From NCBI RefSeq assembly GCF_029633865.1, contig NC_079217.1, positions 34,373,205 to 34,437,204 on the forward strand: a stretch of DNA of 64,000 nucleotides, written 5' to 3'. The stretch is from Lampris incognitus (taxonomy: Eukaryota; Chordata; Actinopteri; Lampriformes; Lampridae). Shown piece after piece: positions 10,273 through 23,144 of the stretch (the first letter of the stretch is position 1; each line of letters starts with the position of its first letter). The notes below the pieces were generated by a model. The model was not told where the DNA came from. It worked only from the letters and a program-made list of their open reading frames with translations, and made no database searches. Position numbers and translations under genes: made by a program.

Positions 10273-12063
10273 TTTTTTTTGTCTACATATCTGTCTGTCT
10301 TCAAGTTGTCAGCTGTCCGCAGCAGTCTGTACATGCTCTCCCTCTTTTTGTCTCTCTTCGTATGATTCTTCCTCCACTTGCTCTTTTCTCCACTGTCTAA
10401 GCATTGAAATGAATGCAAGGGTGCTGAGGTCTAATATGGCTGAGATTTTGTGTGAGCAAGGGTTTATCAGATCTGCCAAGATGGGAGAGAGATGAGCTCT
10501 ACTTGCTGGCTTGAATGAGGCTTGCTTTATCAGCTGTGTCAATCCATGGGCCGTGTAGTGAGATGAAACTCGCCATTCTCATGTGTATGTGTGTATGTAT
10601 ATGTGGATGCACATGAACACACATGCACTAAAATAAATTTGGCTCTGCTTTCACTGGAGCCAGGATATTACCCTTCTATCAATAACAAATTAATCACATC
10701 GCATCACAGTGAATATTAATGCAGGGGTGTCTTATTAGGTGCATGTAGGTGCTGACACACACATATATGATGAATGGACTAGCTCGTAGGTTACACCCAC
10801 ACACCATGGGCGGGGGGATGGAATTGGAGGAAGGGGGAAACGGGCAGAAAGAGAGGTCATCAATCATTCTGTCACCCCTCTATTTTCAATCTCTTCTCTC
10901 ACTCACTCTCTCACCTTCATCCCCTCTCATCGTAATGCATTCACTTATTTTCATCAATTCACAATCCACTCTCTCTTTCTTCTATTCTTCATCTGCAGTG
11001 CAACCTCTGCCGTGCCTTTGTCCATTTCTCCTCATGTATATTCGCATTGCATCACCTCCCTACCAGTCTGCCCCTTAGTGTCGTTTATGAGTGCTGGTGT
11101 CTGTCCTCACGCCTCTCTCTGAATCGTTTTCTTTCACCAATTCCCCTCTCACATCTACCCAGTTTCTCTCTCCAGCTCAAACTCAATGGTCAATAAAAGG
11201 AAAACAGGGGGAGAGGGGAGTGATAGTGAAAGGAGGAGAGGAGAACACAGGGTGAAGAGAGAGAGAGAGACAGGGTGGGGAGGTGTGGGGAGGGGGCGCC
11301 AATGACCCAGATATTGCAATGCAGTGAATGGAAATGAACCTCTACCCTCATCTTCCTCTCTCTCAAACCCAGCACTGACCCTCCTCAGCCTCACCTTCAT
11401 ATCTATGCTAAGTATACAAAATATCAAGTGCACCTACAGAGAAAACCACATGAAAGGTAGAAAATCCCTTTTTGATGTTTTAACTCAAATCCACCTTAAT
11501 CATAAAAAGGCAACAGGTTAAAAAGAAAATCAATGAGTCTTTTGAGCTGTTCAAGACATGGATTGTGTGACATGGGCTGAGACTCAAGACTTGGTTGGTG
11601 TTCCCAATATTTTACATCCTCATTATTTCTCTCCCTGACTCTTGTCATTCTCCCCTCTCTTTTCCACCCATTACTCCTGCCTTCCTCTCATCTCTTCTCC
11701 TCATCACTCCTCTAATCTGTCCTCATATCACATACATCAATCAACCTTCTACACCTCATGGCCACTTCTCCTCTGTGCTTATGTTAGAATGATGCTATCT
11801 TATTGAAGTGCAAGGCATCATTTAATGAGATGTCATCAATTTGTAAAACCAAGTTCTCTCCTGTAACTCTTTGGTCTTCATCACTGACCAGAGTTAGGAT
11901 AGCAACTTTCAAAATATAATCAATCATGGATGACCTGCTAAAAATTGTAATTGCTGACAGTCTAGTTAAATCCAGTAACTTTTGGATTTGTTTGCAAAAA
12001 CACAAGATTATGAAGTTAAATGGCATATTTCTGATTTAGATACTGTGATTCTATTAGTTACGA
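10273..12063. other. Intergenic, no gene seen
   Basis: Mostly pyrimidine-rich on the + strand (10860-11160, 11600-11770) with a GA-rich patch at 11190-11300. The ORFs here are low-complexity and none shows a domain. Confidence 0.45.
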
Positions 12064-12479
12064 CATAAAGCAAGTTTTAAAACCCGGACTAACAGGCTGA
12101 GGAACAGCTTCTTCCCCAGAGCTGTAGCCTCCATCCCCACCCCCCACCCCCCACACAGACACACATGCACACACACACCTGCCTATAGCTGCTGAGGACT
12201 AACTGGTAATAAAGCTGCTGCAATATGGACAACTACGTGCAATAATCCCATGCACTATTTTGAACTTTAAAAGCCGCTGCTATCTTTTATTGTCTCATCA
12301 TCATTCTTGCTACCTCACTTATTTTTACTACCTCACTTATTTATACTAAATGTTGTTTGTCCTTGTTTTATCTTCTTTTTAAAAAAAAATATTTATCTTG
12401 TCTAGTGCTGCTGGTCTGAGAGTCACCAAATGAAATTTCGTTGTATGCACACAATGACAATAAAGTATCTTATCTTATT
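12064..12479 (+). mobile_element. Non-LTR retrotransposon 3' end
   Basis: Begins with a short coding scrap reading RLRNSFFPRA, a C-terminal motif of several fish LINEs. A non-coding tail follows, ending in a caatgacaataaagtatc signal and a TATCTTATCTT-type terminal repeat. This matches CR1/Rex1/L2-like 3' ends; I cannot choose the clade. Confidence 0.65.
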
Positions 12480-12730
12480 TGTTACATACACAATCATACA
12501 TTGGACACTGCATGATAAAATGTATGGCCACGCTTTGGAACAAGGATAAAACATTTTTACATGTTGGCTAAAGTGTATGTGTATGATATCTGCAATTAAT
12601 ATAAACATTTTCGTCCTTAAATGTGGTTCTTTGTGATCTAGCAGGTAAAAATGAAGCATTTTAGAAAACTTAGTAATTATCAAATGATCATAGTAAGGAG
12701 CTGTCACTGTAAAAAAACAAATAAAAGTGT

Positions 12731-13134
12731 CCGCGGTGGTGTAGCGGTCTAAGCATCGGCTTTGTGTCGCTGCAGTTGCCCACTGGGGACCGGGGGTTCG
12801 CGCCCCGGTCTCGTCAGATCCGACTATGGCCGGACTCGATGAAGCAGCAATAACTGGCAACGCTGTCTTCGGGAGGGGGGCGGAGTCGGCTTGTGTTCGT
12901 CACATGAATGGGTCTCTGGGTGTGTCGGAAAAAGCAGTGGTTCGGCCTGGATTCGCCTTGACACGAAAGTGGCGAGGCAGTCTCCTTCAAGACTGCCGGC
13001 CGGAGAGATGCAGTTGGCGAACGCATGCAGTACGAGGGTTGGTGTTTGAACTAGAATAGGGAGCGATTGGCCACTAAATTGGGAGAAAAAGGGAAAAATC
13101 AGAAATAAATTTATATAAAAATAAATAAATAAAT
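12731..13134 (+). mobile_element. tRNA-derived SINE
   Basis: The head carries an A-box-like gtagcggtctaag near 12740 and a B-box-like gggttcgcgcccc near 12794, the internal RNA polymerase III promoter of tRNA genes. A unique body follows, ending with attggccactaaattggg, a purine run and an (AAAT) tail. The body end matches the SINE at 59073-59533, so both belong to one family. It is not a tRNA gene: no acceptor stem pairs. Confidence 0.8.
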
Positions 13135-14165
13135 GTGCACAGTCGTTGAGAAAGAAATCGCAAAGCTAAAATAAAACAGTCCTTTCTTTGCAATGTACCT
13201 GCTTACTTGTTCAGGCTATTTATGGGGTTGGCTGTTATTTTGCGTTTTTGTTTAGGAGTAATCTAAGTAACATCCTGGTTCACAACGCCAAGTCTTTCTA
13301 TTCCTTTCAGTTTTTATCTGCCCCTAATCACTTCTCCCTTTTCCTTTCTTTTTTCTCTATACTTTTCCTCATGTTATACCTTCACTTCCAGTCTTCTTTT
13401 CCTTTCACCCCCAGTCTACCCTGCAGGATTTCACCCCAACATCACCCCTCAGTAACCCCAGCCAGGTCCTCAACCCGCCCTGGGCTATACTCACCTACTT
13501 TTTTTAATATGACGAATCCCTCCTGGCCTCATCGCCAAGATGAAAAGCAGGATCTTGTCCTTCAGCAGACCCAATAAAATCAGCACATTAATGCATTATT
13601 CATGACTCTAATTCACCAATTTAACAGCTGGATTTCTGCACAGATAGATGATGGAAGAAGTTGACGGAAGCTGGTTTACTGTCCTTCCAGTTTTGCCTTT
13701 TCACTTATGCAGGAAATTATGGATTACTGATTGTCTATTTTAATTACAATCAGTGCCCTTTTAACCTTCTTGCATTCACCAGCCCCTTATGAGAGCGCTG
13801 GGGCCATTTAGATGAATGGTACAAAAATGTGTTGCCTTGCATGCTCCAAAAGGCCCATAGCACCATTTGGCACAAAGTGACTATTTGGACACCTCAAATG
13901 GGCGTCTTGGAGATCTGCCCTCACTCCAAAATAAACAATGTAAAATGCTCATATTTTGGTACTACATAATCACATTTGAAGAGGCATGGGTAAGACTCAG
14001 GGCAATAGGTCCACTGAGTCATAGGCTCAAGAGACAAAGCCAAAGAAGGTTATTTTCACTCAATTAATGAATTCTGTTTTAGGCCGACATACAATTCAAT
14101 TCACACTATGTTTTGCGCTTCTGCAACTCCAATTCAGTAATACTTTGGTTTAAGTCAACACTATC
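13135..14165. other. Intergenic, no gene seen
   Basis: Upstream flank of ssh2 with no recognised repeat. A T/C-rich stretch lies at 13300-13510. Confidence 0.45.
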
Positions 14166-14322
14166 AAAGACATGTGTGTTAGGGTTAATACTCCTTTCTA
14201 TGTCCCTGACAGAAAAAGAACTGGAGTTGATCCCAGGGCGCTGCACGGCAGCTGTCCACTACTCCAAGCTACATGGCTAGGATGGGGTAAATGCAAAGGA
14301 TGAATTTCCCCTCACTGGGGTT

Positions 14323-14359
<37 letters not shown>

Positions 14360-14396
14360 TTCTTCTTCTTCTTCTTCTTCTTCTTCTTCTTCTTCC
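14166..14396 (+). repeat. SINE 3' part plus (TCA)n and (TTC)n
   Basis: 14166-14326 resembles the 3' part of the repeat at 27985-28313 (gtgttagggttaatactcc, aactggagttg, ctaggatggggtaaatgcaaagg). It runs into TCA repeats (14327-14360) and TTC repeats (14361-14395), probably grown from the SINE tail. Confidence 0.7.
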
Positions 14397-14467
14397 CATG
14401 TGTCTGAAATTCAGATTTGACCAGAAATGTAAAGCGCTTTGAGTGGCTGTTGCAGCTAGAACTTGAG

Positions 14468-14484
14468 TGATTGGTTGATTGATC

Positions 14485-14521
<37 letters not shown>

Positions 14522-14523
14522 GT
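14468..14523. repeat. (GATT)n microsatellite
   Basis: About 13 units of gatt with a few changes, followed by a CTG/CTT-rich stretch to 14582. Confidence 0.9.
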
Positions 14524-14589
14524 TCTTCTTCCGCTGCTGCTGCTTCTTCTGCCTCTGCTTCTTCTGCTTCTCCTCCTCCTCCGGGCATC

Positions 14590-14805
14590 CTAACTGGTTA
14601 ATAGTACAATAACAAACCAAAGTGCAGGAAGTCAGGAGAGGTCAGTCTACATCCTCATCTGACAGTTGTTCGCTGGGGCGCATGCGCTGGACACCGGCGA
14701 GAGCAGCCACCCGTCGGGGCGGAAGAGACCCCGGGAGTCGGCACTGTTACTGTCCGAAATGAGGATGTCTGCAAGGTAGCCCTAACCCCCTCCACAAGAG
14801 CCGGA
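14590..14805 (+). promoter_or_regulatory. ssh2: Probable ssh2 promoter and 5' UTR
   Basis: GC- and CpG-rich compared with the surroundings (ggggcgcatgcgctgg, ccgtcggggcggaag). It lies directly upstream of the first coding exon. No TATA box is evident. The start site cannot be placed from sequence alone. Confidence 0.5.
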
Positions 14806-14868
14806 ATGGCGTTAGTGACTGTCCAGCGCTCACCGACACCGAGCACTACATCCAGTCCCTGCGTGTCT
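14806..14868 (+). CDS. ssh2: Slingshot phosphatase (SSH2-like), coding exon 1
   Basis: Encodes MALVTVQRSPTPSTTSSP and ends in phase 0 at a GTGAGT donor (14869). The peptide is the known N-terminus of vertebrate SSH2, which differs from SSH1 (MALVTLQRS) at one early residue. Slingshots are cytoplasmic, actin-bound dual-specificity phosphatases that activate cofilin by removing the Ser3 phosphate. The ATG is chosen from this family match. Exon 2 is 6.6 kb away. Confidence 0.92.
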
Positions 14869-17866
14869 GTGAGTATCCCTCAACCAGTTCAGTATTTTGG
14901 CTCAATGTTTGACCGTCTGTTGTACGTCCGGGCTGGCTAGCAGGTCGGCTGGCTAGCCTGGCTGGACGGCATCAACAGCATTCCTCCCAGGTCCCAGATT
15001 CACCGTCATGCACGGTAATGCAAGTTTGCGTAGCAGGCTTTTTTTTGGTTTTTGCATAAAGATACTGAAACGTTTTTCGCGTCCAAGTTAACAGAGTTTT
15101 GCATCTGCTAAACGTGCTGTCTGAGCCAGTGTTTGCTAGCCCGCCGACTTCCTCTAACAGTTTCAAAGCTGTAGCTAACAATCAAGACATCAAACCGGAC
15201 GCTCTTTTTAATAGCTGTTAAGTGGCAGCCGTAAATGAAAGCTCAGGGCTATTTATTGTTTCTCTTGTCTATTAGTTATAACTTCATTAAGCAATGTTTG
15301 CTTAGTTTGGTCATGGTGAATGACGACGAGACGGAAGGATAAGATAATGGATAATATCCACTGGCCAATGCATTATAACTAGACTCCAGCTTTTACTGTT
15401 GCTATCTTTACTACTGCGAGGCAATGGACTGATCGTTAGTAGAGAGGAGCTGCCAGGAAAGCAGGTTATTGTGGCAGACATGTCACATTCTGTCAGACAC
15501 AGTTGAAGAACTCACTTATTCCTCCTGACATGGTTTTTAGGCTTGCCTTGTCTTGCTCCAAGGCTCCACCGCACTGGATAGCTCTCACTTATCGACAGTG
15601 GATCCAGGGAGAGGCAGTCTGGGTGCCATAGATAAGACTCTATTATGCTTTCCTACAGGCCACGATTATGTGGGCTGTCATATTTGTAGGGTTTGATGAT
15701 GGCTAGTTTATCCGACAGCTTGGTTAAAATAGAGAGGGTTTAGATGGAAGCACTAGCAAGCTGGAGATCCATGGTGGCCTGAAGACTGAATGGAGTCATA
15801 GCCACCAAGAGCCATTCGTGTGAAGGTTGTCATTCCTACCATGCAGTACACTAGTTGATTTCACGGATTAGCACAACTTCATCCAAAGAAGAGTGGAGCT
15901 TTTTAGTGAAATCAGATGGTGCAGTGCTTATTTTGGAATTAAAACCTGCTTAGAAATTGCTCCGTGTCACATGGTTGTAGAACAGTGGTCAAGAAATAGA
16001 ACTATTTTTGAGAATGGTTCCTTTCCTTATCCAGAGCATGAGAACATGGTTTAAATGGCCTTAGAATTGTGTTTGTTTGGCTGTGACAAGCTGGTTTCTA
16101 GGCTAGTTGCTGGTGACAGCCTGATGGAGAGTCACATGGGCCATGGAAATTATAGCAAACTGAATAGGAAAATCCCTGCCCAAGATCAGATATGAATGTA
16201 AAAACATATCGATGCATAAGACCTATTATGGTTGTAGAAGCCACAGAGTTTTTCATAGAGCATTGTTTAGAGTTAGGTCCTCAAACACTTGGATAGGTAA
16301 TAACATATAGGTTGTTTTCAGGATGGAAATTTGCAAAAACCTTTTTAATAGAGCCCTTGGATTAACCCGGTAACACCTAGTCTGCATGGAAAGTGCAGTT
16401 ATTTGCTAAATTTGTTGTGAAACTGAATTAACACAGTTTAAATGTTTGTCATTTTGAATAATTCACTGGAATCTAGAGGGAATTGGTCTTTCGTGTCAGG
16501 AAGAAACACCCTGTGGAGTGGCTTGCTTGCTGACATTTCACATGAAGTTAATTATGTTTTGACATTCATATGTGTAGGTCTAAATTAGTTTTATTTTCTA
16601 TGATTGTAAACCGCTCTAAAAGCCACCCTTGGCTCGGTAACACTGTCCACACGGTTTGTGTCATTGCCAATGAAACTGTACCAAAGTGTTGATGAGTATT
16701 CTGCTATCGTTGTTGAGTATTCCACTATCGGTATACTCATCAACAATACTGAACTATCATTTGTTACTGGCTTTGAAAGCGATTTGGTTATGCATTTTTA
16801 TTTGCGAGAAACAGACCAGTGCCTTTGGGACAAACTGAACTCTGGCTTCAGGTGAAAGGAGCCCAGGTTGTCCATGTTCAGGACTTAAGGTTACCAGCTG
16901 GCTGCTATGTTGGCATGGGCCCACCATTTGGGCTTTCTTGTGAGATGCTTGGAGGAGCAGAGGGACAGAGCAAGGAACCCTTCAAGGTGCAGGCGGGTCT
17001 AAAAACACATCTGGAAAAATGTTCTGTTGTGTTTTCACTCAAGATCTTAAAAGGTGTAAACTGTGTTTAATACATAATTTTAGATCCCAGTATTAGTTTG
17101 AGGTTCTATGGCTGTTGGATGTTGCATCTTTTTTTCTGGTAAGAATTCAGTCATGTAAATTCTGATAGGTGCACAGATGTTATTTCACATTCATTTCAAC
17201 TGCCAAACTGGGCTTATATTTTATTCTGTCATTTTAAATGATGATAATAAAGAGAGATGTTAAAAAAGAGATATTAACATGTTTGATATGATCGGTGGAG
17301 ACGAAGACAAAAGATACGCACAACTGTCATTGCCACAAATGCTGTCTCTCTCTTAAGGGTTTTTTCAAAAGGCCATAAGTGGTAGGTACCTGGCAGCATT
17401 TTGGAAAATCAAACAATTAGTGTCACACTATTGATACCTTGATTTATTAGTTTAGCAGTGTTTTACCATCAGCACAGTAGGGGATTGGCTGCCCTACACT
17501 GTTAGCCTAATCTGCCTAGCAGCACACAACCCCCTTCTTTCACTGGCTACAAGACCACTCCCTACAAATCTATGTAGTGTTGTAGTAACCAGGGAGACCA
17601 ACCTGTACATTGCTGTATTGCCTTGGTGAGATGTATTATGGTATGTTGATGTTGCAGTTTGATGTTCCCTACCCATGTGTAAAATGTATGACTAAAGTGC
17701 TCCTGATTTCTGTAATCTGGGATCTTCAGATAACATTTCACATGATGTCCCTGAGCTCTTGTATCATTTATCCAATCAGATTCACGTTAGAAATCTGGTT
17801 AGAGTTAGATCAAGAACAGAATATCAGATGTTGATCTGAGAACATCCCTCACTTGCAGAAATCAGA

Positions 17867-17917
<51 letters not shown>

Positions 17918-18362
17918 TGTGTGAGAGATGGTGCAATAGTGTAATGATATATTTGGTATCACATTTCTCTATGAATATTGCTTTACTAAGCACTTTTTGT
18001 AAGTGTATGTCGGCTGAAGGTTGTTTTCATGAGTGGAGTCCTGCTTCTCCTATGTCACCATGTTTTCCACTAAATGCAATTTTGTTCCCAATGTCATTAG
18101 AAAGGCTGCTAGGCTGCTGATTTTAGAGCACGTCATTCAGCCAGCAAGCCTATGTAAGCCTAATCAGATCTGTGGGAGAGGACATCAGAGTGGATGAAAA
18201 TGGCATCCTTCCTCCTCAACTCACTGCCACCCTCTAACCTAAAGTCACTAGCACTTGGCCTCCTCTTCTCTGTGCCTCCTCATCAACATTAGTATCATCA
18301 TTGTCTATTACACACTGCTGTGTGTGTGCATATGTGCGCGTGAATGCACGTGTGTGAAAGTT
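14869..18362 (+). other. ssh2 intron 1, left part
   Basis: No exon or mobile element recognised. It holds a (GT) microsatellite at 17868-17925. The small ORFs at 16658-17070 show no domain. Confidence 0.5.
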
Positions 18363-18611
18363 CAGTGGCTATAAAAAGCCTACACACCCCTGTTAAAATG
18401 ACAGGTTTTTTTGTGATGTAATAAACGGCACCAAGATAAATCATGTCAGAACTTTTTCCACTTTTTTTTGTGTGGAAATGGCAACCTATAAACAAATTGA
18501 AAAGCAATCAAACATTTTAAGGTGGGGGGAAACGTACAATAACCTGGTTACATAAGTGTGCAAATTCCTAAATTAATACTTCATTGGAACACTTTTTGAT
18601 TGCATTACAGT

Positions 18612-19345
18612 TAGGGATGGGTACCGAAACCAGTTATTAAACAGGCACCGGTGCTAGACGTAGTATTGATAAGCTCCGACATTAATGGTTCTGCTATCAG
18701 TATTGGAGAAATTATGAAAATAAATGTCCTTTTTATTTAGGCTACATATACATTATCTTGTACCTTTTATCTCATCAACTCTGTTTCTAATTTGCTTTGT
18801 CTATGATGCTGCATTTTCACTATTCCCAATCCAGGAAAGAGATCTCTCTCTTGGAGCCTGTCATATGTGCAAATTGAGGGGCGGGGCCAGCTCTTTGACC
18901 CTCTCTGACACACACACACACAAACAGCCCATTTTTAGTGACAATGGCTGAGAGGACTAAACGGTCAAAAGTCTGGTTATACTTCACTAGAGTTGATGCC
19001 GACAATGCTTGTTGCCACAAGTACAAGTCTTTTTAATGTAAGGGCAGAAACACAAGCAATCTTTTGAAACGTCCAGTGAAAGTTCATCAAATACAGGGGG
19101 AGAAATGCAGTTTTCAACTGCCCAGCTCGTAGTTCATCTCGTGTTGGCCCATCCACCTCAGGTATATGTAATGTAACGCTCTGTCCAGACATGAGCAAAT
19201 AAAGCAATGTTGATTCTGTTCTTGATTTGTTTTGTTGTTTTTCTCTTAAAAAAAATAGCCAAAAGAACCGATAAGAGTACCGGATCAATAAGCAGTATCA
19301 GTAAGAGTAGTAGTACCGTTACAATCTTAACCATACCCATCCCTA
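18612..19345 (+). mobile_element. hAT-type element with BED-finger fragment
   Basis: 734 bp with inverted ends tagggatgggtacc and its complement. Eight-base flanks attacagt and attaaagc agree at 6 of 8, fitting the hAT target duplication. Inside, from an ATG at 18945, the + strand reads SKVWLYFTRVDADNACCHK and then GRNTSNLL in a neighbouring frame, a broken BED zinc finger like those at the start of hAT transposases. No catalytic domain is left. Confidence 0.8.
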
Positions 19346-19464
19346 ATTAAAGCACTTGGTCTTTTTGGGTAAGAGTTTATCAGCTTGTCACATCTTGACC
19401 TGGCAATTATTGTCCCACTCTACCTTGCAAAAACGTTCTAGATCTGTCCAATGGTTATGGCATC

Positions 19465-19659
19465 GGCGGCACGGTAGCACAGTGGTTAGCGTGGTCGTGG
19501 GTTAGTTCAACCTTGGTGGGTCATCCCAGGTCGTCCTCTGTGTGGAGTTTGCACGTTCTCCCCGTGTCTGCGTGGGTTTCCTCCGGGGGCTCCGCCCCCC
19601 CCACTCCAAAGACTTGTAAGTCAGGTAAATTGGCCATACTAAATTGTCCCTAGGTATGA

Positions 19660-19725
<66 letters not shown>

Positions 19726-19864
19726 TTGTGTGTGTATGTGGGCCCAATGATGGCCTGGCGGCTTGTCCAGGGTGTCTTCCTGTCTGCCGCCCAATGACTG
19801 CTGGAATAGGCTCCAGCATCCCCGCCACCCTGAGAGCTGGATAAGCAGTTTAGATAATGGATCG
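19465..19864 (+). mobile_element. tRNA-derived SINE with internal (TG)n
   Basis: Starts ggcggcacggtagcacagtgg, contains the widespread fish segment tttgcacgttctccccgtg, a (TG) run (19663-19740) and ends with ataggctccagcatcc and gataatgga. Flanks aatggttatggcatc and attggttatgacatc agree at 13 of 15, a target duplication inside the Tc1 element. Same family as 24951-25246. Confidence 0.85.
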
Positions 19865-19879
19865 ATTGGTTATGACATC

Positions 19880-20163
19880 TCCTGTGCACAGCCCTCTTCA
19901 GGTCACCCCACAGATCTTCAATTGGATTCAGGTCTGGACTCTGGCTGGGCCTTTCCAAAATGATCTTCTGTTGGTGAAGCCATTACTTTGTTGATCTGGA
20001 TGTATGCTTTGGGTTGTTGTCTTGCTGAAAGGTGAAATTTCAAATTGGTGAAATTGCCAAACATACCTTTTGGAATTTTGGACAAGAAGTTCAACGTTGA
20101 TCTCATCAGACCATAACATATTTTCCCACATGGTTTCGGTAGAGTGAATGTAGCTTTTTGCAA
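19880..20163 (-). pseudogene. Tc1 transposase remnant
   Basis: Frames on the - strand keep MLWSDEI around the first catalytic Asp. A piece reading [19 protein letters not shown] with the catalytic Glu continues across the target site at about 19880-19950. Several frame changes and the SINE insertion make it non-functional. Confidence 0.75.
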
Positions 20164-20815
20164 AATTCAGCTGGGCTTGGATTTATTTATTTATTTATTT
20201 TAGTGTGAAAAGGCTAACATCTTGCCACCATAATCCATAGCGTAGACATATGACAAATACAGGAGATTGGCGTCACATGTAGGGAACAACCAGTACTTGG
20301 CAGAAATTCATGCAACTCCTATAAATGATTGTCTTCACTGTGTTCTATGGTATATCTGATGCCTTGGAAATTCTTTTGTACTCCTCTCCTGATCGATACC
20401 TTTCAACAATGAGATCTTGTTTATGCTTTGTAAGCTCTTTGTTGACCAGTTGGATACAACCAAGATGAAGTCAGGAAAATCATACAGGAACAGCTGAACT
20501 TTATTTGGGGTTAATCATTCACTTAATTGATGACAGGTACACTAACTACTATTTAACATGAGTTTGAATGTGATTGGTTAATTGTGAACACACACACATC
20601 CCCAATTATAAAAGGGTGTGCACACTTACACAACCAGGTTATTATAAGTTTTGTGTGTTTCTTTTTTCCATAAAATATTTCTGATTGTTTTTAACTTTAT
20701 ATTACAGGTTTCAATTTCATATGAAAGGTGAAAAAGGTGTGACATGATTTATCTTGGTTTCATTTTTTTACATCACAAAAACCTGCCAGCGTTTGTAGAC
20801 TTTTTATATCCACTG

Positions 20816-21513
20816 TATGTGGACTATGATTTGTATAGTCGCCTGGATTGACAGCCTGATTCCAAAGGGAAACTTTTCCTGAGCTAAGGGAAGGTAACTG
20901 AAACAGCCTGGGATTACAAGTGTGTGTGTGTGTATATATGTACCTCTGTCTGTGTGTGTGTGCACGTGCACACGTGCACACGCGCACGCTTGTGTGGGTG
21001 ACTCTAACAGGCCATGCTGGTTGTAGTAGACAGGGAGGATGATTGCATTTTGGAGTAGGGAGGGTAAAAGATGGATAGACAGAGAGGGGAAGGGATAGTG
21101 TCCCAGTTCATTTCAACCTTATCTCTGGTCCATTTCGTGGGCCTCCCATCAAAAAACCTGTACAGGCACAGCCTAATGTCTGAGTCACGGATGAAAGCCT
21201 TGATGTAGACTTCCTAGCCACTAACCAATATAACACCGCTTCAACAGAAGGTTATTTTAGTTTGACTCAGTGGGTAGCCAACCAAATCTCTGTGGCCACT
21301 GAAATACTAAACTACTGGTGTTGGATTGGTGGATTTTTGCTCTGTCAGACTACAGATGTTTTTGCCAAGTGATACGTGTATTTACATATTGATTCTTGAG
21401 CAGTGTGTTCTCACATGCCAGTATGTCATTTTTTTCTAAAGGTTCTCTCTTATTACTGTCTATTTACCCGTCTCTCTCTCTCTGCCTCATTTCTTTTTTG
21501 CCTTTTTCTCCAG
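20816..21513 (+). other. ssh2 intron 1, right part
   Basis: Short GT and CT microsatellites (20920-20990, 21471-21482); nothing else recognised. It ends with the pyrimidine tract and CAG acceptor of exon 2. Confidence 0.5.
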
Positions 21514-21557
21514 GAATCAGGAAGCGGGGACGATGAACGCCGCTCCCAGCCCAGGAG
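21514..21557 (+). CDS. ssh2: ssh2 coding exon 2
   Basis: 44 nt after a ttttctccag acceptor, encoding ESGSGDDERRSQPR and two bases of a split codon, followed by GTGAGA. Human SSH2 has a similar acidic then RSQPR segment at this point. It enters in phase 0 and leaves in phase 2. The AG joins the first C of exon 3 to give Ser, so the family sequence RSQPRSISESF is kept across the junction. Confidence 0.9.
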
Positions 21558-23144
21558 GTGAGAACAACTCCTGTTTCATCATTTCACTGAAACTTCTACC
21601 GTCAGTCGGTGCAAAATCTATTGTACCAGTTATTTCACACTTAGACCACAAGGGGGCAGACGAACACCATAAAACTGAGGCACTCAATCGTGTGCTATGG
21701 GAGACCCATGTGTATGTGGAGTTTTCAAATTTCATTCCACCAAAACTCAACATCAGCTGAGTTCATTGACTTAGCGCAGTCTTCAACCAGGCAGGGGAGA
21801 AATATTTTTTCGAAATCAGCTGGTGTTGTGTTTGGAAGGAAAATGCATGCTTATGGCTTTCTGTAGCACATGATTGGCTACCACTGCCATAGATTGGGCA
21901 TGGTTAGCCCCTGATGTGACCCCATCTCTTCATAACGTTCTGTTGCTCTGAAATGGGGTCACAAAAGCTTATCATAGATTGATTTACCTGTTTTCAATCA
22001 GCTATTGAATCTTTTGAAGGTATCCTCATGTTCCCAAATGTTTCTGCTGTCCCCACTGGTGGGGCGCTGTGTTTAGTTGGGGTAAATCAAATGTTTAAAT
22101 CACATTTTCTGTGCTGTTGGCTTTGAGGCTCTGCTGAGCTAAGACAATTCTTCTTACTCTGTCTACTACACTTACGTTACTGTCATCTACAGCGAGGAAG
22201 TTTAGCAGAAAGAGCCATCTTTTCACTCAAAATCAGTGGCATGTGCTGTTGGAATATGTGATTTTAAACATTTGTTTTGTCCCAGCTAAACAATTCAGCC
22301 TATAGGCGGGAATGCAGAGACCTTTGAGAACATAAAAAGATGCAATAGCTATTTGGAAACAGGTAAAATAGTGATGCTTTGATTTATTCCTCATCGCTGC
22401 CTATGGTAAGCTTAGGTGATCCCATCTCAGAGTAACAGGTAGTGAAATGGGGTCACATATGGGGCGAGGGCATGTTGAGCTATTTATTCATTACAGTTAT
22501 TCATTTTTAAAAGAGGGTTAGTGTATTGGTTTTATTGGTTGAAGATTATATCTGTGTTTACTTTAGTTGATATTTATTTATGCCCTTTTGAAAAAAAATC
22601 CACTGATATCATAGGTCATATTTGCATGATAGTACCTGATATCGATAGTATAGTAGGTCGTTTGCTTTTGCTAGTTCACTTTTGTGTGTGAGTGAATGAA
22701 TGTGTGTTTGAAGAAGGCCAGAGGTCTGTCCCACGTAAGACGCTTGAAAGTAGTAGGGTTGTCATTGCAATTGCTGGCCTCATAAAGTCAAACAATGCCA
22801 TTCACAACCACCCTCTCTGACTAATATGGTTTTAAACTCGCCTTTAAACCCGCCTTCCCCCTGCCCCTAAACCCCCCCCCCACTCCAACTCCCTCCCCCC
22901 AAATGCTCAGAATCGTCTGAAATGCCGAGAAAAGTGGTTTTTAGCCATTTTTAGAAAATGCATATTTTGCATATTTATGCATGATTTTAATTTTCTGGAA
23001 TGTTTCCCTTACTCTCTGAGACAATATCTACCACCTCCAAAAATAATTAGGATCATAAGTGCTTTAGTTTTCGGTCCCGCTATCTACACTAACACCACAC
23101 ACACACATTCCGAAAATATATGAGCATATATATATATATATATG
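21558..23144 (+). other. ssh2 intron 2, left part
   Basis: No gene or mobile element recognised. A C-rich stretch lies at 22850-22900. A short TA run (23129-23142) borders the next transposon. Confidence 0.5.

Larger units (their letters stand above)
18363..20815 (-). mobile_element. Decayed Tc1-like element carrying a hAT and a SINE
   Basis: Ends are inverted: cagtggctataaaaagcc on the left and gactttttatatccactg on the right, the right end followed by TA (left TA changed to TT). Transposase remnants read on the - strand. Two later insertions interrupt it: hAT 18612-19345 and SINE 19465-19864. Without them the element is about 1.3 kb, normal for Tc1. Confidence 0.85.

Noticed and set aside
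12731..12810. A tRNA gene
   Set aside because: A- and B-box words are present but no cloverleaf or acceptor stem pairs, and the unit continues into a SINE body with an AAAT tail.
21558..21760. Exon 2 extended by its downstream open frame
   Set aside because: The GTGAGA donor at 21558 and the exact phase match to exon 3 favour splicing; the extension has no slingshot similarity.
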